NCBI GenBank assembly: GCA_905331475.1
Contig: CAJNYU010000352.1
Coordinates: 1 to 64,000 of the forward strand
Direction: 5' to 3'
Length of the DNA stretch: 64,000 nt
DNA from: Rotaria socialis
Taxonomy: Eukaryota; Rotifera; Eurotatoria; Philodinida; Philodinidae
Shown here: piece by piece, positions 1 through 13,030 of the stretch
Position numbering within the stretch: position 1 is the stretch's first letter
Layout of the letters: each line of letters opens with the position of its first letter
Notes under the pieces: generated by a model
What the model saw: the letters and a program-made list of their open reading frames with translations, nothing else
The model's database searches: none
What the model was told of the DNA's origin: nothing
Position numbers and translations under genes: made by a program

Positions 1-809
1 AGAGGGGGGGTTTAGTCCATGTGTATAGTCGTCGTTTCGGTTGTTGAAAACATGTATTGGTGATGATCATATGATTATCTTGGCAGAAATCAATCACTCC
101 CTCACCTGCTTCATTGCGTTTTCCCAATCCAAATTTTCCAACTATACCAGGTACTGCTGTTTTGCCAACCTTTGCATTCCAATCACCAATTATTAGGATG
201 GCATCTTTCTTTGGAACGTCGTCGAGTATTTGTTGTAAAACCATGTAGAAGTCCTCGATTGTTGATTCTTCTACTGCTGTTAGTTGGTGCATATATTTGT
301 ATTATTGTTACGTTCGTTGGTTTTCCTTGAAGTCGAATAGAAATCATTCTATCATTTTTTGGATAGTATCCGATTACTGAATTAATGAGTTTCTTGTTTA
401 ATACCATGGCCACACCATTTTTTCTGGTGTTTTGGCTACCAGAATAATAAACTTCGTAGTTGCCTGATGTGAAGTGACCATTTCCTGTCCATTTGAGTTC
501 GCTTATTCCAAGAATGTCTATTTTCATTCGATCCATTTCTGATTTGACTATTTCGAGCTTGCCTTGGTTCATACTTCTTACATTCCATGTACGAATTTGG
601 TGTGTTTTTAAAAAGCTTTGGCCTTTCCGCTTGTATCTGTAGTGCTCAGCGATTGAACTTCCTTTCGGCTTTGGTTCAATAGCGTCATTGTTTACAGTAC
701 TAATTGTACTCGACCTTGGCTCTTCCCCAGTCATATGTTCGGTGCTTTCCGACCTGAGGGTCTCATCTTCCAGCCCCATAACTTGAAATATTGTTGATTG
801 TCTGTTCAT
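1..809 (-). pseudogene. RTE-type LINE endonuclease domain, 5' fragment
   Basis: This is the N-terminal part of a non-LTR retrotransposon polyprotein of the RTE/BovB kind; the rest lies beyond the left edge. Read on the minus strand it shows apurinic-endonuclease (EEP fold) blocks in order: TWNVRSMN, the ISELKWTG block with the catalytic Glu, DRMISIRL, IQIYAPT and IIGDWNAKVG, then GKFGLGKRNEAGE and a TNTCFQQ block. The open frame from 809 breaks near 285: after IQIYAPT the homologous sequence continues in another frame, so a small indel has broken this copy. The domain nicks target DNA for target-primed reverse transcription. Seen: motifs and frame break. Known: RTE elements occur in bdelloids and spread horizontally in animals. 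I infer a dead or partial copy; a sequencing error at the indel is possible. Confidence 0.85.
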
Positions 810-1030
810 TGAATTTTCTTGGTAAGAATACTGAAGTGGTTTACCATTTCCTTCTTCAGCGCAGTCCGAGTACTTCGTTGCGGTCCACTATCGCTGCTGC
901 CCGACAGTTTCTGCGTACGCGCATTAGCCTTAAAGATATCTTCAAGTTTTTCTCTCATACCACGTAGAGGTTGCACGTTCCGACTTCATGAGAGTCTTAT
1001 AGTATTATGTAACAATTATTTACGAGATAT

Positions 1031-1240
1031 CAGTGGTCATCAGTGTTCCATTGACGTCAGTGTCAGTGTGATCAATATTTCAGTGATGAACGATACAGTG
1101 GTCATCGGTGTTCCAGTGACGTCAGTGCCAGTGTGATCAATATTTCAGTGATCAATGATACAGTGGTCATCCGTGTTCCAGTGACGTCAGTGTCAGTGTG
1201 ATCAATATTTCAGTGATCAGTGGCACTGAGCGTCACTGTC
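1031..1240. repeat. 65-bp minisatellite, about 3.2 units, one CRE octamer per unit
   Basis: Units begin at 1031, 1096 and 1161 (CAGTGGTCAT start), giving an exact 65-bp period. Each contains the palindromic octamer TGACGTCA at 1052, 1117 and 1182, the consensus CREB/ATF site. The array lies directly upstream of the minus-strand RTE fragment, so it could be its 5' UTR or promoter repeat. The periodicity is directly visible; regulatory use is inference. Confidence 0.85.
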
Positions 1241-2194
1241 GGTGTCTATCGGTGTTCAGTAAACGCACACCGCACATCCCTATGTGGAATTGTTGTTAAT
1301 ATTATACACACAGGTGCTAAAATATATAGCTGACACTGATCTACACTTTGTTGTCCATCATCCTATCAGGATATATACGTAATTCTATATATCTCGATAG
1401 TTATTTGAAGAATATTTACGCGACCTAAATATTTTTCCGTTACAGACGGAATTCGTAAGATGGTCATTTGGTCAAAATGCTTGAAATGTTTTTTGAAAAA
1501 TTCCAGTTAATTGTTTTTTTAATTTATTTTTAACGAAATCTTAACATTTGACCAAGTCCCACGTATCATTTTGTGGAGCAGACTTTGTGCTATCGAACGG
1601 TATATAGCTTTTCTAAACTTGGTTTAATTTTGATAAAAATATTTCAAAAAATGTCCAATTTTTGATAGCCTCCATGAGGATTACTCACTTGCGTTCATCA
1701 TATCTCCGGAACGCAACGACATTCGACCGTCATATTTTGGATTTAGTATATCGCTACTATATCCTTTGAATCTAGATAGAAAAGATCGAAATCGGAAACC
1801 AACTCCGGACAGCTCGGTCAGTGGTCTCAGGAAACCTGTCTGAAACACAATATGCAAGCATTATTTGAAATGAATTACTACTAAATCGGTCGCTGAAAAG
1901 CAACAGTTGAGAGTAGCAAATTGGTTTGTATCGAAGGAAGTTATAGGTCAACCTGTTTATATTTGATTTATCTCTTCAAAATCATTCACCTAAACATAGC
2001 AGTATTCTTGGATAAAATCAAAATACTAATAGTATCGTGCAAATCATGCACATCCTCATACCCTGACGCCCTCAAGATATGGACAGAGAAAATCAAAATT
2101 AAACTGTCTAATAATTAAAATAAAATTCAAACTGAAATTTTGAAATCTTGTTTTATTTCAAAAATTAAAATTGAGTTCAATCCTTTCTGAATTT
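1241..2194. other. Intergenic, nothing recognised
   Basis: AT-rich sequence with no supported gene. A 65-codon open frame near 1921-2118 has no recognisable features and looks like chance. Confidence 0.6.
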
Positions 2195-5100
2195 CAGTCT
2201 TATGTTTGCAGATGAAAGCTACAGAATTCATCACATATGCATTGATGCATGTACAAGACTGCTGTTATATGTACGTGATAAGAGGTCACATAGGATACGA
2301 GCCATTTCTCATCTAAAATTTTCCGGATATCCTCTTATGTCTACATAAAAGGACTGCACTCTGTATGTGACAAGAAACCACGTTCAATACGAATCATTTC
2401 ACTGATCGGATTGTTTACATGCCTTCTGATGTATATATAACAGCCCCTACTATCAGTACGTGGTGCAAGACCATATGCAACAAGAACTGTTTCAATCCTT
2501 ACATTGTTTGAATGTCTTCTCATCCCCCATAGAAAAGTGCTTCTCTTTTAAACAGTGCGCAATCACATAGGAAATGAATCATTGCAAATCTTGTATTCTT
2601 CGCAAGTGTTCTTGTGTCTATATAAAAGCACTGCTACATGTAGGCGGTAAGAAGTCACATCGGACACGAATTATTTCTCACCTCTAATTCTTCATATGCT
2701 TTCGTATGTCCATGTGAAAATTGTGCTTCATACACATATTGAGAGATCACATAGAAGACGAGCTATTTCACGACTCCAGTTCCTCACATGGATTGTTCTA
2801 TTTTCATAAATGCACTGCTGTCTGTACGCGGTGAAAGATAACATGCCACATGAATCGTTTCACTCCTCGGACTATTCACATGCCTTTATATGCCTATACA
2901 GAAGTGCTGCCCTATATACTCGATGTGAGATCACATTGGACAAGAATCAGTTCACCACTGAAATTATTCTTATGCGTTCTTATGTTTATATGAAAGCGCC
3001 GTGCTACGAACTTAGTGAAAGATTCCACAGGACATGAATCATTTCACCCCTATGATTGTTTGGCGGTGTTCTTTTACCTATATAAAAGCATTGCTCTAAG
3101 AAAGCGGTAAAGGATCACATATGACATGAATTATTTCTCACCTCCAATTCTTCATAAATCATCGTATCCCTATGTGAAAGCGGTGCTCCATAGATTTGTT
3201 GAGAGATCACACGAAATACGAATTACTTCACTGCTGCAATTCATCGTGTGGATTTTTCTGCCTTCATAAATGGATTGCTTTCTATACGTGGTAAGACAAC
3301 ACATGGGACAAGAATAGTTTCCCCGCTCGGTCTGTTCCTATGTCTTCTTATGTTTATGCAAGAGAACTGCTCTTTCATACAGTTAGCGATCGCAAAAAAC
3401 TTGAATCATTTCACACCTTCTATCGTTCGCATGTATTCTTATATCTACATACAAGTACTTCTCTATGCAGGTTGCAAAAGATCTCTTGACACCGGAATGA
3501 TATCTCACCGTGAATTCTTCGCATGCGTTGTTATATCTGTATTTGATTTATGCTCTATATACATGTTAAGAGACCACTCAAAACGCGAATTCGTGCACTG
3601 CTTCAACTTCTCGCACGAATTGTTCTGTCTTCATAAATGCACCACGTTCTGTATGTGATAAGGGAACACCTGGAAAATGAATGAGTTCACCCCTCGGTTT
3701 GTTCTTTTCTCTTCTTATATCTGTAGTAACGCACCGTGCTTTCAAGCAGCAAGCAATCACATGGAATCCAGCTAATTACACATCTCATATTCTTCAAATA
3801 CGCTGCTATGCGAATATCAAAGCACCGCTCTGTATGCGCCGTGAGAGATCCCATAGGACACGAAACACTCCACTGCTCGATCTGTCCCGATGCCTTCTTA
3901 TGTCAACATTGCAACGATGCTCAAAACATCTAGGAAGAGATCACTAGGAAGACAAATTATTTCACTGCTCCAATCTTCGCATGGATTTTTCTCACCTCAT
4001 AGATGTACGACTTTCTCTAGTCGGCAAGAGATCCCATGGAACACGAATTATTTCACTGCTCCCACTCTTCACATAGGCTATTCTGTCTTCATAAATGCAC
4101 TTCTATCAGAACATGCTGAGAGATCACATACTAAACGAATCATTTAACATCTGAGAGTCTTCGCATATTTTCCGATGTCTGTAGAAAAGCACTGACCTCT
4201 TAAGCAAGGAACTATCACAAAAGATGCGAATCATTTCACGCCGGAGATCGTTCGCATCATTGGTTATGCCCATGGAAAATCACTGGCCTCTTAAACAGAA
4301 AAACAATCACAAAGGACACGAATCATTCTTCAACTTGTATTCTTCGCATGCGTTCTTATGTTCATATAAAAGCACTATTTTATGTGCATGGTAAGAGACC
4401 ACATTGGGCGCGAATCATTTCTCATCACGAACTCTTCACATGTCTTGGTATGTTTATGCAAAAGCCTTGCTCAATATACGTGCTGAGAGGTGAGGTGAGT
4501 GATGAATATGTTCACTGCTCACGTGTCCACATGAGCTGTCGTGTCTTCATAAAGCCATTGATATATGTACGCAGTAATAAACCGCATGCAAGACGAATCA
4601 TTTCACCCCTTGTATTCTTCGCATATATTCTTAAGCCTATTAGAAAGAACTGTTCTTTGAAGTAGTGAGCAATCACAGGATACCCGAATCGTTGCACATC
4701 ATGCATTCTTCGAATATGTTCCTAGATCTACGGGAATGCAATGCACTGTTTACCTGTCAAAATACCACAGAGGATTCGAATTATGAAACATCTTGTATTT
4801 TTCGCAAGTCTTCTTATGTCTATATAGAATCACTGATGCATCACCCCAGTAAGGTATCATATGTGATACGAATCACTTAGCACCGGGCAATATTCGCATG
4901 ATTTCTTACATGACTTCAGAAGGATTGAAACTGTCAGCAGTGAGCAAACATGTGAAGCATGAATCATTTCACGGATACGATTCTTCGTATAACTCGTTTT
5001 ATGTAGGCAAAAAAGGAATACTCTATTTAGCCATCGAGAGATCACAAAGAACGCGAAAATGTCTCTCCACCTATTTTTCACATGTGCTGTTGTCTTTTGA

Positions 5101-8100
5101 CAAAATCAGTGTCCTAGGTACGCAGTAAGCAACCACATGAGATGCGAATGATGTCACGGCAACGACTGTTCGGATATATTCTTATGTCTGCATAAAAGTG
5201 CTGCTCTATGGATGCTAAAATAATTCCTATGATTGTTGAATAACCGCGCGGCTGTGATTGTTCATATTTGTTTTTATATGTGTACAAAATCATTGTGCTA
5301 TGTACGCCCTATGAAATCACACGGGGAACGAGTTATTTCACGCCTGGGTTTATCTGCATAGGTTCTTATATCTATACAAAAGCAGTGCTCTTTGTACTCA
5401 ATGTATGATCACATGGTACCCGAGTGAGTACACAACTGGTTTCCTTCATATCTGTTCTTCTATCGACATAGAAGCACTGCTCTGTGTAGAAGACGAAATA
5501 GCACATGAGATCCGAAGCGCTCCACAACTTGAATCTTGCACATGTATTATAATGTATACAGAAAACTAATGTTCTATGTACGCGTTAAGAGATCATATGA
5601 AATACGAATAATTTCACGCCTCGGATTGTTCGTATGGGTTCATATGTCTTTAGAAGAATGCAGTTGCATATAAGTATTGAGAGATGGGATGAGACAAGAA
5701 CAACTTTTCGCCTTGCACTGTTCGTGTTTATTGTCGTAGCTGTGCAAAAGCATATTTCCACTTGCATAAAGACAGATCACATGGGAGCCCGATCTCGCGA
5801 CAACTTCAGCTGTTCTCATGTGATCATGTGTCGGAGTGAAAGGATTACCCTGTGTAAGTGGTGAAATATTGCGTCTAGCAAGAATGATTTCACAAATTGA
5901 ATCCTTCGTATATGTTCTTTTCTATATAAAAACTGCTGGCCTATGTACCCTGCAAGAGAACACATGGAACCCAAATCATATCTCATCTAGAACGCATCGC
6001 ATCTGTTCTTGCACGCGCATAAAAGAACTGATATACGGACGCGGTTAGAAATCAGATGGGGCCTGAATCATTTCACGTCTATGATTGTTCACATGAGAGT
6101 GTCTATCGGCTGAAAGATGCTCTTATCTGTACAGTGATGAAGTATCGCGGAAGATCCGAGTCATTTCGCAACTTGAATTTTTCGAATCTGTTCTTTTGTA
6201 TCCATGAAGACACGAATCTATGTTCACAGCTAAATATCATATTGCAAGGGAATAATTTCACCACTTGAATCCATCGCATCTGTGGTTATGAATATACAAA
6301 GCCACCAGCTCACTATACATCATTAGAAATCATGGAATCCGAATCACGTCGCGGCTGGGATGGTTCGCATGTTTTCTTATGTCTATGCATAAGCGTTGCT
6401 GTATGTAGTAGATGCCATATTGCATTGGACACGTATTAGTTCGCCGCTGGAATGGTTCATAAATGTTCGTATGTGTATAAAAAAAAGCACTGGACTATGT
6501 ACAATGTAGGAGATCACCTTGGGCAAGAATGATTTTCCTTCTTGAATTCTTCGCAATTGTTGTTATGCGTATACAAATCACTATTGTATATATCCACAAA
6601 GGCATTATATGCGACACGAATAATTTCTCTTCTTGAATTTTTCATGAGTGCTTTTATTTCGATATGAAAGCACTGCTATATGTTCGATATAAGAGATTAC
6701 ATTGGACGAGAATGCTTCCTCTTCTTGAATCCTTCAGAAGTGTTATTATTACTAAATAAAGCACTACTTTATGTACACGCAAAGAGATCACATGGGACAT
6801 GAACCATTTCTCTTCTTGAATTTTTCATGAGTGTCTTTACGTCGATATGAATGCAGTGCTGTATGTTTCCGGTAACAGCTCACACGGGGCACGAATGAGC
6901 TGACGGCTGTGATTTTTCAGATGTGCTCTTATGTTGATATAAATACGCTATTTCATGTCGAAGGTAGATGATTACATGGTATCCGAACCATTTACCGGCT
7001 GTGGTTTTTCCAATATGTTCTTATATGAAAATGAATGCAGTGCTGTATGTATAAAGAAAGAGCAACCAAGGGACACGAATGATATCACAGCTTTGATTTT
7101 TCAAATGTGTTCTTATGTTTATATGAAAGGGCTGTTCTATGTAATGATTAAGAGAACACACATGAGAGTCGAATCCCTTCACGTCTGAATTTGTTCGTAT
7201 TTGTTGTTTAGGTGCATACCAAACTACTGCTCTATGCCAACCGCGAGCGATCAGATAGGAGTAAAATCATTTCACTGCTGAGATTGTTCGAATATGTTCT
7301 CACGTCTTTTTAAATGGGCAGTTTCATAGACACTTAAAAGATCTCATTTGATCGAAATCAGGTGTCAGCGGGGATTTTTCACATATGTTATTGCACCTCT
7401 ACAAAAGCTGTGTTCACTATGCTCTTTGTGAGATCACATGGGACGCGAATCAGGTTGCGTCTGAAATTATTCACGTGTGCTGCTAACTCTATACGAAAGC
7501 ACAACTCTGTATACACGGCTTGATGTAACATAATACAGAAACGATTTCACATCTGGGCTTGTTCGCAATTGTTCTTATATGTATAGAACAGGGGTACTCT
7601 CTATAGTCCTAGTGGTGTCACGTTGGATAATAATGAGCTTGCGTCTGGAATTCTTCGCGTATATTGATGGTTGTTTGCAAAAGCACTACATTATGTGCAT
7701 GGTACGATATCACATGTAACCCAAATCATTTGACGACTGGGATGGTTCGTATTGGCTTTTGTATCCATGAAAAGGCAATGCGCCCAGCCTGTGATATAAT
7801 ATGACTTGAAATCCGAATTATTTCACCCCTAGGATTGTTCGCATATCTTTTTAAGTGTACAAAACAAGAGTACTCTGTGTACCCAGTGTGAGATGACATT
7901 AGATGAAAGTTATTTCTCGTCGTGAACTATTCGCATGTGTTGTTATATATCTTCAATTGGCGGTGCTCTATATACTCATTGTGAAATCACATGGGGCTCA
8001 AATTGTTGTACTGCAGAGGTAGTTTGCGTATGCTCTGACTTGTTTGAAGGAGCAATCCCCTTTAGAGAATTTGAAAGATCATATGAAATTCAATTTATTT

Positions 8101-8745
8101 CATGACCGTAATTCTTCACATATGCATCTGCTTTTATGGAAAACTACTTCTTCTGTAACACAATTAGGTATCATGTGGGATAAGAATCATGCCACCTCAA
8201 TTGTTGTTTGCTTGTGTTCGTGTGTCTAAGTAAAAGCATTCCTCAACGCGCTCATTGAACGGTTACATTGGAGACGTATTATTTTGCTTCGATGAGTGTT
8301 CACATATTTGCGAATATCTATGGTAAACCACGACCTTTGTAGAAAGTCAAGGATCATGGGGGTTGCAAGTTATTTCACGGTATGATCTTTCGAATTTTGC
8401 TCGTATGTGCATTAAAAAGTGCTGCTCTTTGTACGCGTTCGAAGATTGCATGTGACATCAATGGTATTAACCAGGAATTTTTCGGATGTGTTTGTGATAT
8501 ATATGTGAAAGCCCTGCTTCTAGCACGCCGTGAAAGTTAACATGAAAAAGAGATGGCTTCTCCTCAAAGATTGCTCGCATATATATTTATGTCGATATAT
8601 AGGGATTACCGGTCTTACTCCTGCAATGATTGCATGGAAGACGAGCTATTTTACTGCTGATCTCGTTCTGATACGCGCAAGCACCTGGAAAATTATAGCG
8701 CTTTGTACCTAGTATGCACTCCTATCGAAAAGGAATTAGCTTACG
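2195..8745. repeat. Diverged 91-92 bp satellite array, about 71 units
   Basis: A head-to-tail array in which the segment ATGGGACACGAATCATTTCA recurs in degraded form every 91-92 bp. Anchors at 4319, 4411, 4502, 4593, 4685, 4777, 4869 and 4960 give spacings of 91-92; the same spacing holds near 2390-2850 and is still visible near 8640. A second block resembles TCTATATAAAAGCACTGCTC, followed by a TATGTACGCGGTGAGAGATC-like block. Units differ from each other substantially, so the array looks old and is not being homogenised. The period is not a multiple of three, and the many 60-130 codon open frames across it change frame at each unit, so it is not coding. Both ends fade gradually. Confidence 0.92.
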
Positions 8746-9257
8746 CCAAGCTTGGTTCTGATTTTTCGATTTATATATTCGAAAGTACTCTCATATGTAT
8801 TGCATAACAAGTTATGTGTAAAAAGGATTGATGCACAACTTAAGTGATTGTCATACTACGGTACGTATTTTAGAAGCTGCCTTTTTCCATTATTGACAGA
8901 ATGTGGCACAGTACATGAATTATTATGATAAAGATTCGTTCTATTATATTCATTATGTTTTCATAATAGCATCTCCGTGGATGATTTATGAAAGGTTTCC
9001 TGGAATATGGACTTCGTCATTGAGTTACTGTATCGGTATTTTAATTATTTCTTGACGATGGATGCTTGATATTTTAATTGAGAACTGAGCGTTGAGAGAG
9101 TTTTTTTGAAATAGAGCGTTCTTAACTGTTATGGAACAATGAACTAGAGTTATACTGTGCATGATGCAGTCAAAGATCGTGTGAAGTTAAAATGTTTTGT
9201 AAAAGATGATCTAGAATAAGTTTGTAAATCCATTGACCATAATTTAAAACTTTCATC
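8746..9257. other. Intergenic, nothing recognised
   Basis: No gene or clear repeat seen beyond the fading edge of the satellite. Confidence 0.5.
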
Positions 9258-9838
9258 TGTCATCACACATAGGGTTAAGAACGAGATTTTTGCGGCTCCC
9301 CACCCCTCCCCCTTCTTCTCCTCCTCCAATCTGTCTCTCGTTCACCTATCGTTGCAAAATACCAAGGATAAAGCGTTTAACACAGATGTTGCATTACATA
9401 TTACCCCATATAATCGTTACAGACATAGTAAGCATCATTACAGACAAATTATTGAGCATTACAGATATTAGCAACTGAGTGAAAAATAAGTTTCAAGAAA
9501 CAATTGTAACTTGACTTTCATTTGATATATAAAAGCTTTGAATAACATCTAGTCTTACTTCGTGCTTCATTTATTAAAACTTTCTTCTATACTAAGAAGC
9601 TGCTTGTTAGTTTGAGAAGAAAAATAAACAAAAGCTTTAGCAAAGTGAATTCTCCAGCTTCGTTCAGCATTACAAACAGGTTTCATGACGAATCTCAACA
9701 AAAATACCTGAAAAAAGTAAGACTTCTTTCAAAGAGTCCGTTACGGATAGGATTTATGCCTTAGATTAATTTAACGCAATTCAAGGACATACGTGAGTGA
9801 GTTCCACATTTTAGCCCCAAAGGGGGTGCTCTGACAAT
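9258..9838 (+). mobile_element. Hairpin-ended non-autonomous element, copy 1
   Basis: The left part (GGCTCCCCACCCCTCCCCC-like, near 9292) matches the segment near 14071, and the right end (TTCCACATTTTAGCCCC AAA GGGG, 9803-9830) matches 14417-14451. Between them are several ATTACAGACAT-type words. The right end forms a small stem-loop followed by CTGA. No coding capacity is seen. A Helitron-like origin is possible because the hairpin is followed by a CTRR word, but the 3-bp spacing is shorter than the usual 10-12, so the class is left open. Confidence 0.55.
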
Positions 9839-10368
9839 ATTTTGTAAAGGTAAATAAACCATTCACTATTTACTTTTGTAAAGTAAATAATTTTTCTTAT
9901 TTGATGTTAATCGATAAACATCGCAGTTTTTTTTTGCGTTGACTGAAATGGATACCATATGTATATATCATCATAAGAAATGGATCTCTGCGTCTCTCAC
10001 TCAACTTTGATCCTCGCGTCAATTAGTGTCTTCATTAGCTGAGCTCTCAAAAAGATTCCTGCCTCATTTTCTGATCTTCCAATTCGTCTTTTAGGAATCT
10101 TGTTAGGTAAAGCATGGAGCTATTCTTTTAGCACATGCGCAGTTTTCAATAACTTGATCCTTTATGTTATTCGGATCTCTTTTGCAGTTAACTTCTGTGC
10201 ACGCTCAGCGGTTGACAAATATTAATCTAATGATCGATATAAAGTAATTTAGTTTTCAAAGTTTTAGTATTAGTTTCAGATTAATAATATTTATTATAGG
10301 ATCCAATATAGTATCATTCACACTGAGAATAATAAGGAGATAAAAAATAGTGTGTCACCAGATATAAC
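9839..10368. other. Intergenic, nothing recognised
   Basis: AT-rich, no supported gene or repeat. Confidence 0.5.
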
Positions 10369-10845
10369 AAAAAAAGTCATAATAATCTTTCCAGAAAACT
10401 ATCTCTGGACAGTGATTTAGAACTGATTCCCAGCAACTTCAGCGAATTTCGTAGCGTTTTCGACAGTAACCACTCGAAAAATATCCGGACGCTGGAAGCA
10501 GTATTCCGGGTCAGAAATTATAGTGCCAAGATCAACTCATATCTACAAAACTACGCTGCCAGAAAATGCGAAGAAAGAAAACGGAAGACTTCAGAACTTT
10601 TTACAGGAGGCTACCGTTTCTCACCAGGACTGCATTGGAATACAATCACAACCTTAGGAAACCCATTTTCAAAAACCGTTAATCATTCAAAAATTTCTAA
10701 TTTCAACTCGGGAGAAGCCGGAAACCAAAAACTAACTGCGAATGAAATTCAAAATACAAATGAATCATTAACATTTTCCTATGAAGGTCTTAAATTAGCC
10801 AACAATGAAAACTATTTCACCACTGATACACACTCAAGTAGATGA
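10369..10845 (+). pseudogene. Orphan open frame without Met, unknown protein or exon
   Basis: A 158-codon open frame that contains no methionine at all. Its codon and amino-acid mix looks coding and it is richer in G/C than its surroundings, with segments such as RTLEAVFRVRNYSAKINSYL and FTGGYRFSPGLHWNTITTL. A possible splice acceptor (TTTCCAG) ends at 10394, just before the convincing part, so it may be an internal or terminal exon, or a relic of a mobile-element ORF. The immediately upstream sequence continues in a different frame, consistent with either an intron or a frameshift. I do not recognise the family. Confidence 0.45.
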
Positions 10846-12310
10846 TGATCATCATCATAATATTACTGAAACGAATAGGAACGGAGGTGGCCGGAAATCG
10901 GGGTTTTGACCTGTGCACAATGAAATACTTTGATTCTTGACATAAAATGAGAAACTAGTGGAAGACGTCAAAGAATTCAATTGAGAGTATTACAGCACAA
11001 CTAAATTACTCCTCGTGATGTAAGTTAGCGACTTAGTTCTAAAGTTATCTTTCTTTTAAAATGAGCAAAAATTTGTTAATAGCGACAGTGCTGATATTAT
11101 TTTATACAATATTTGAGTTTACATTTAGTGTAGCTTATGTCTGATGGTTTCTTTAAAAAGCGTGTCATTTAGAATTTTGTTTCGATTTCCCCATAACCCA
11201 TTCGAATATTTACTGTATCTCATTAAAAGATGAACAACAACATGCAAATAAGTATGTCACCCATAATCGATATTTCAGCAATATTAGTGTGCACAGAGGA
11301 GTATATTAGAACTCAGCTATTTGATGCCTTATCTTTCATGCGTCTCTTATTAAATATAATTCGATAACATCAATATCAATGAATATAAATAAATAGTATT
11401 CATGCGTTATGCTAAATGATTCTAATCGTTTATTAAGTAAATTGTTTTATTCAGGATAAATTTGGTTTGTGATATAAAAAAGTACAATCCACGATAGCAC
11501 AAACCAAGCATTAAGATCAAGACGCTTTCTTAAGTTCACTATTATCTCTTAACAGAGTTACAGAACTCACATAAACAGCTAAAGTCTGTCAAGTTTTTGA
11601 TCGTTCAGAAGCCGGTCTGCCGCCATCTCTAGATAACATGGAGTGTAGGCTTCTCCCTGTCTACACTTCAATACTCTTTACGCATCGTCTTCCTAAAAAT
11701 CCATATGTTTTATAATCACTAGAATCATAGTAGTCTGAGCGTCATTTTTAACAGCCTTATCATTTTATGCACATATGAAAACGTTAAATAATATAAATAT
11801 ATTTATACAATTCAACTGATTATAAAATGCATTTCGTGAATCATTTAAACTAACGTAAGTGTAGACATATCAGTAGAAGAAAAAGTAATATTGTTTTTTT
11901 CTTGTCAGCTTTCGCTAATCTGATTCTGACTGGGCAACAGATAAATTGTCCGATGCACAGCTCGTCTGAATGAAATCAAGATAATACGTATTTACTACTA
12001 CTAAATAGCAACATATTTACTTTACCAATTTACTTTTTTAAAAAGTAAAGAGAATGCGTCACCCCTAATCACAAATGAAACATGCTTCAGAAACGTCTAT
12101 TCAGAAACTATAGCAGTCATCATGGTATCGCATCACAATCGATGCAGCTAGTATGATAATCCTTAACAAATGGTAAATCATGCTTCCACATATCGTGACA
12201 AGCAATGCAAAATATCGTAGCCCGTAAAAGGAAGGACTGCGCACAGGAATGGTAAATGAGAAAGTTAAGGATCAGAACTTCTCTGATATTAGAAACCACT
12301 ATTTACGTGA
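10846..12310. other. Intergenic, nothing recognised
   Basis: AT-rich sequence with no supported gene, RNA or repeat. Confidence 0.5.
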
Positions 12311-12895
12311 GAAAAAGCTGTTAGCGCAATCCCTTCGGGATTAAAATGTGAAACACGATGTAAATGTTAATTCTGACCAGAAAAACAAATTATTCTATCT
12401 ATTTCTGAACTTTTTCTTTCATTACACTTTAATGCACCACCTACAAGTGAAGAATGCAAATAGGTCATAAATTTGCTGATATTGTAGTATTATATGTTCC
12501 TTGACGGTACGAAGACGTTCACTACTATTTATCAAACTATATCATAAGTGTTCCGCTCTATCCACCCTGAATTTGCTAACCCGTTTATGATGCTTCCAAT
12601 GCATATCTGTTAGGGTCGGTTATCGATAATTAACTAATTATACCGTAATTAGTTAATTCATCAATTAAAATATATGTGGAAATAATCCAACTGTGTACCC
12701 TTAGCACCTCAATATTGCTTTTCGTTCGACTTCGACAAAGCACCTGTGTAACGCTCTGTGATAGATAAATCACTTGTCTGTAACGATCTGTGATGAGTAA
12801 ATCACCTCACTGTAATGATCTGCGATCGGGAAAATTTACCCATCGCAGACCGTTACCGACAGGTAAGTTACCCGTCGCAGACAGTTACCGACCAG
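12311..12895 (-). repeat. Left arm of a large inverted repeat (hairpin family, copy 2)
   Basis: Read on the minus strand this matches 16050-17357: the same order of CTGTCGGTAACGGTCTG-type words, the ATTACAGTGAGGTGATTTAC segment, the AT palindrome, the TGAATTTGC/GGTTAGCAAATTC block and the terminal hairpin TTAATCCC GAA GGGATT followed by GCGCTAACAGC. Unlike the right arm it lacks the hAT insertion: its empty target TTACAGAC (minus strand) is at 12776-12783. No coding capacity. Confidence 0.85.
12628..12658. repeat. AT-rich perfect palindrome, 13-bp arms
   Basis: AATTAACTAATTA (12628-12640), a 5-base loop, then its reverse complement (12646-12658). It lies inside the left arm and is conserved, with small changes, in the right arm near 17020-17050. 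Confidence 0.85.
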
Positions 12896-13030
12896 AGAGC
12901 GAAGACGAACCGAGCCGAACCGAACTCGAACCGACTTTTTGAAAAGTCAGTCGAGCCACCCCGAATCCGAACCGACTCTTAAAAAATGCACTCGAACCGA
13001 ACCGAACTCGAAAAAGATATTGAAAAAATG
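12895..13030. repeat. CGAACCGA-rich low-complexity tract
   Basis: Irregular reiteration of CGAACCGA and GAACTCGAACCGAC words, more G/C rich than its flanks. It continues from the left arm. Related TTCGGTTC words occur near 21000-21300. Nature unknown; possibly the subterminal repeat of another element. Confidence 0.6.

Noticed and set aside
2341-8712. Many 60-136 codon open frames in the satellite
   Set aside because: The repeat period is not a multiple of three, frames change at every unit, and no domain is visible.
2195-8745. CRISPR-like array
   Set aside because: The whole 91-92 bp unit repeats with divergence; there are no conserved short repeats alternating with unique spacers, and the context is eukaryotic.
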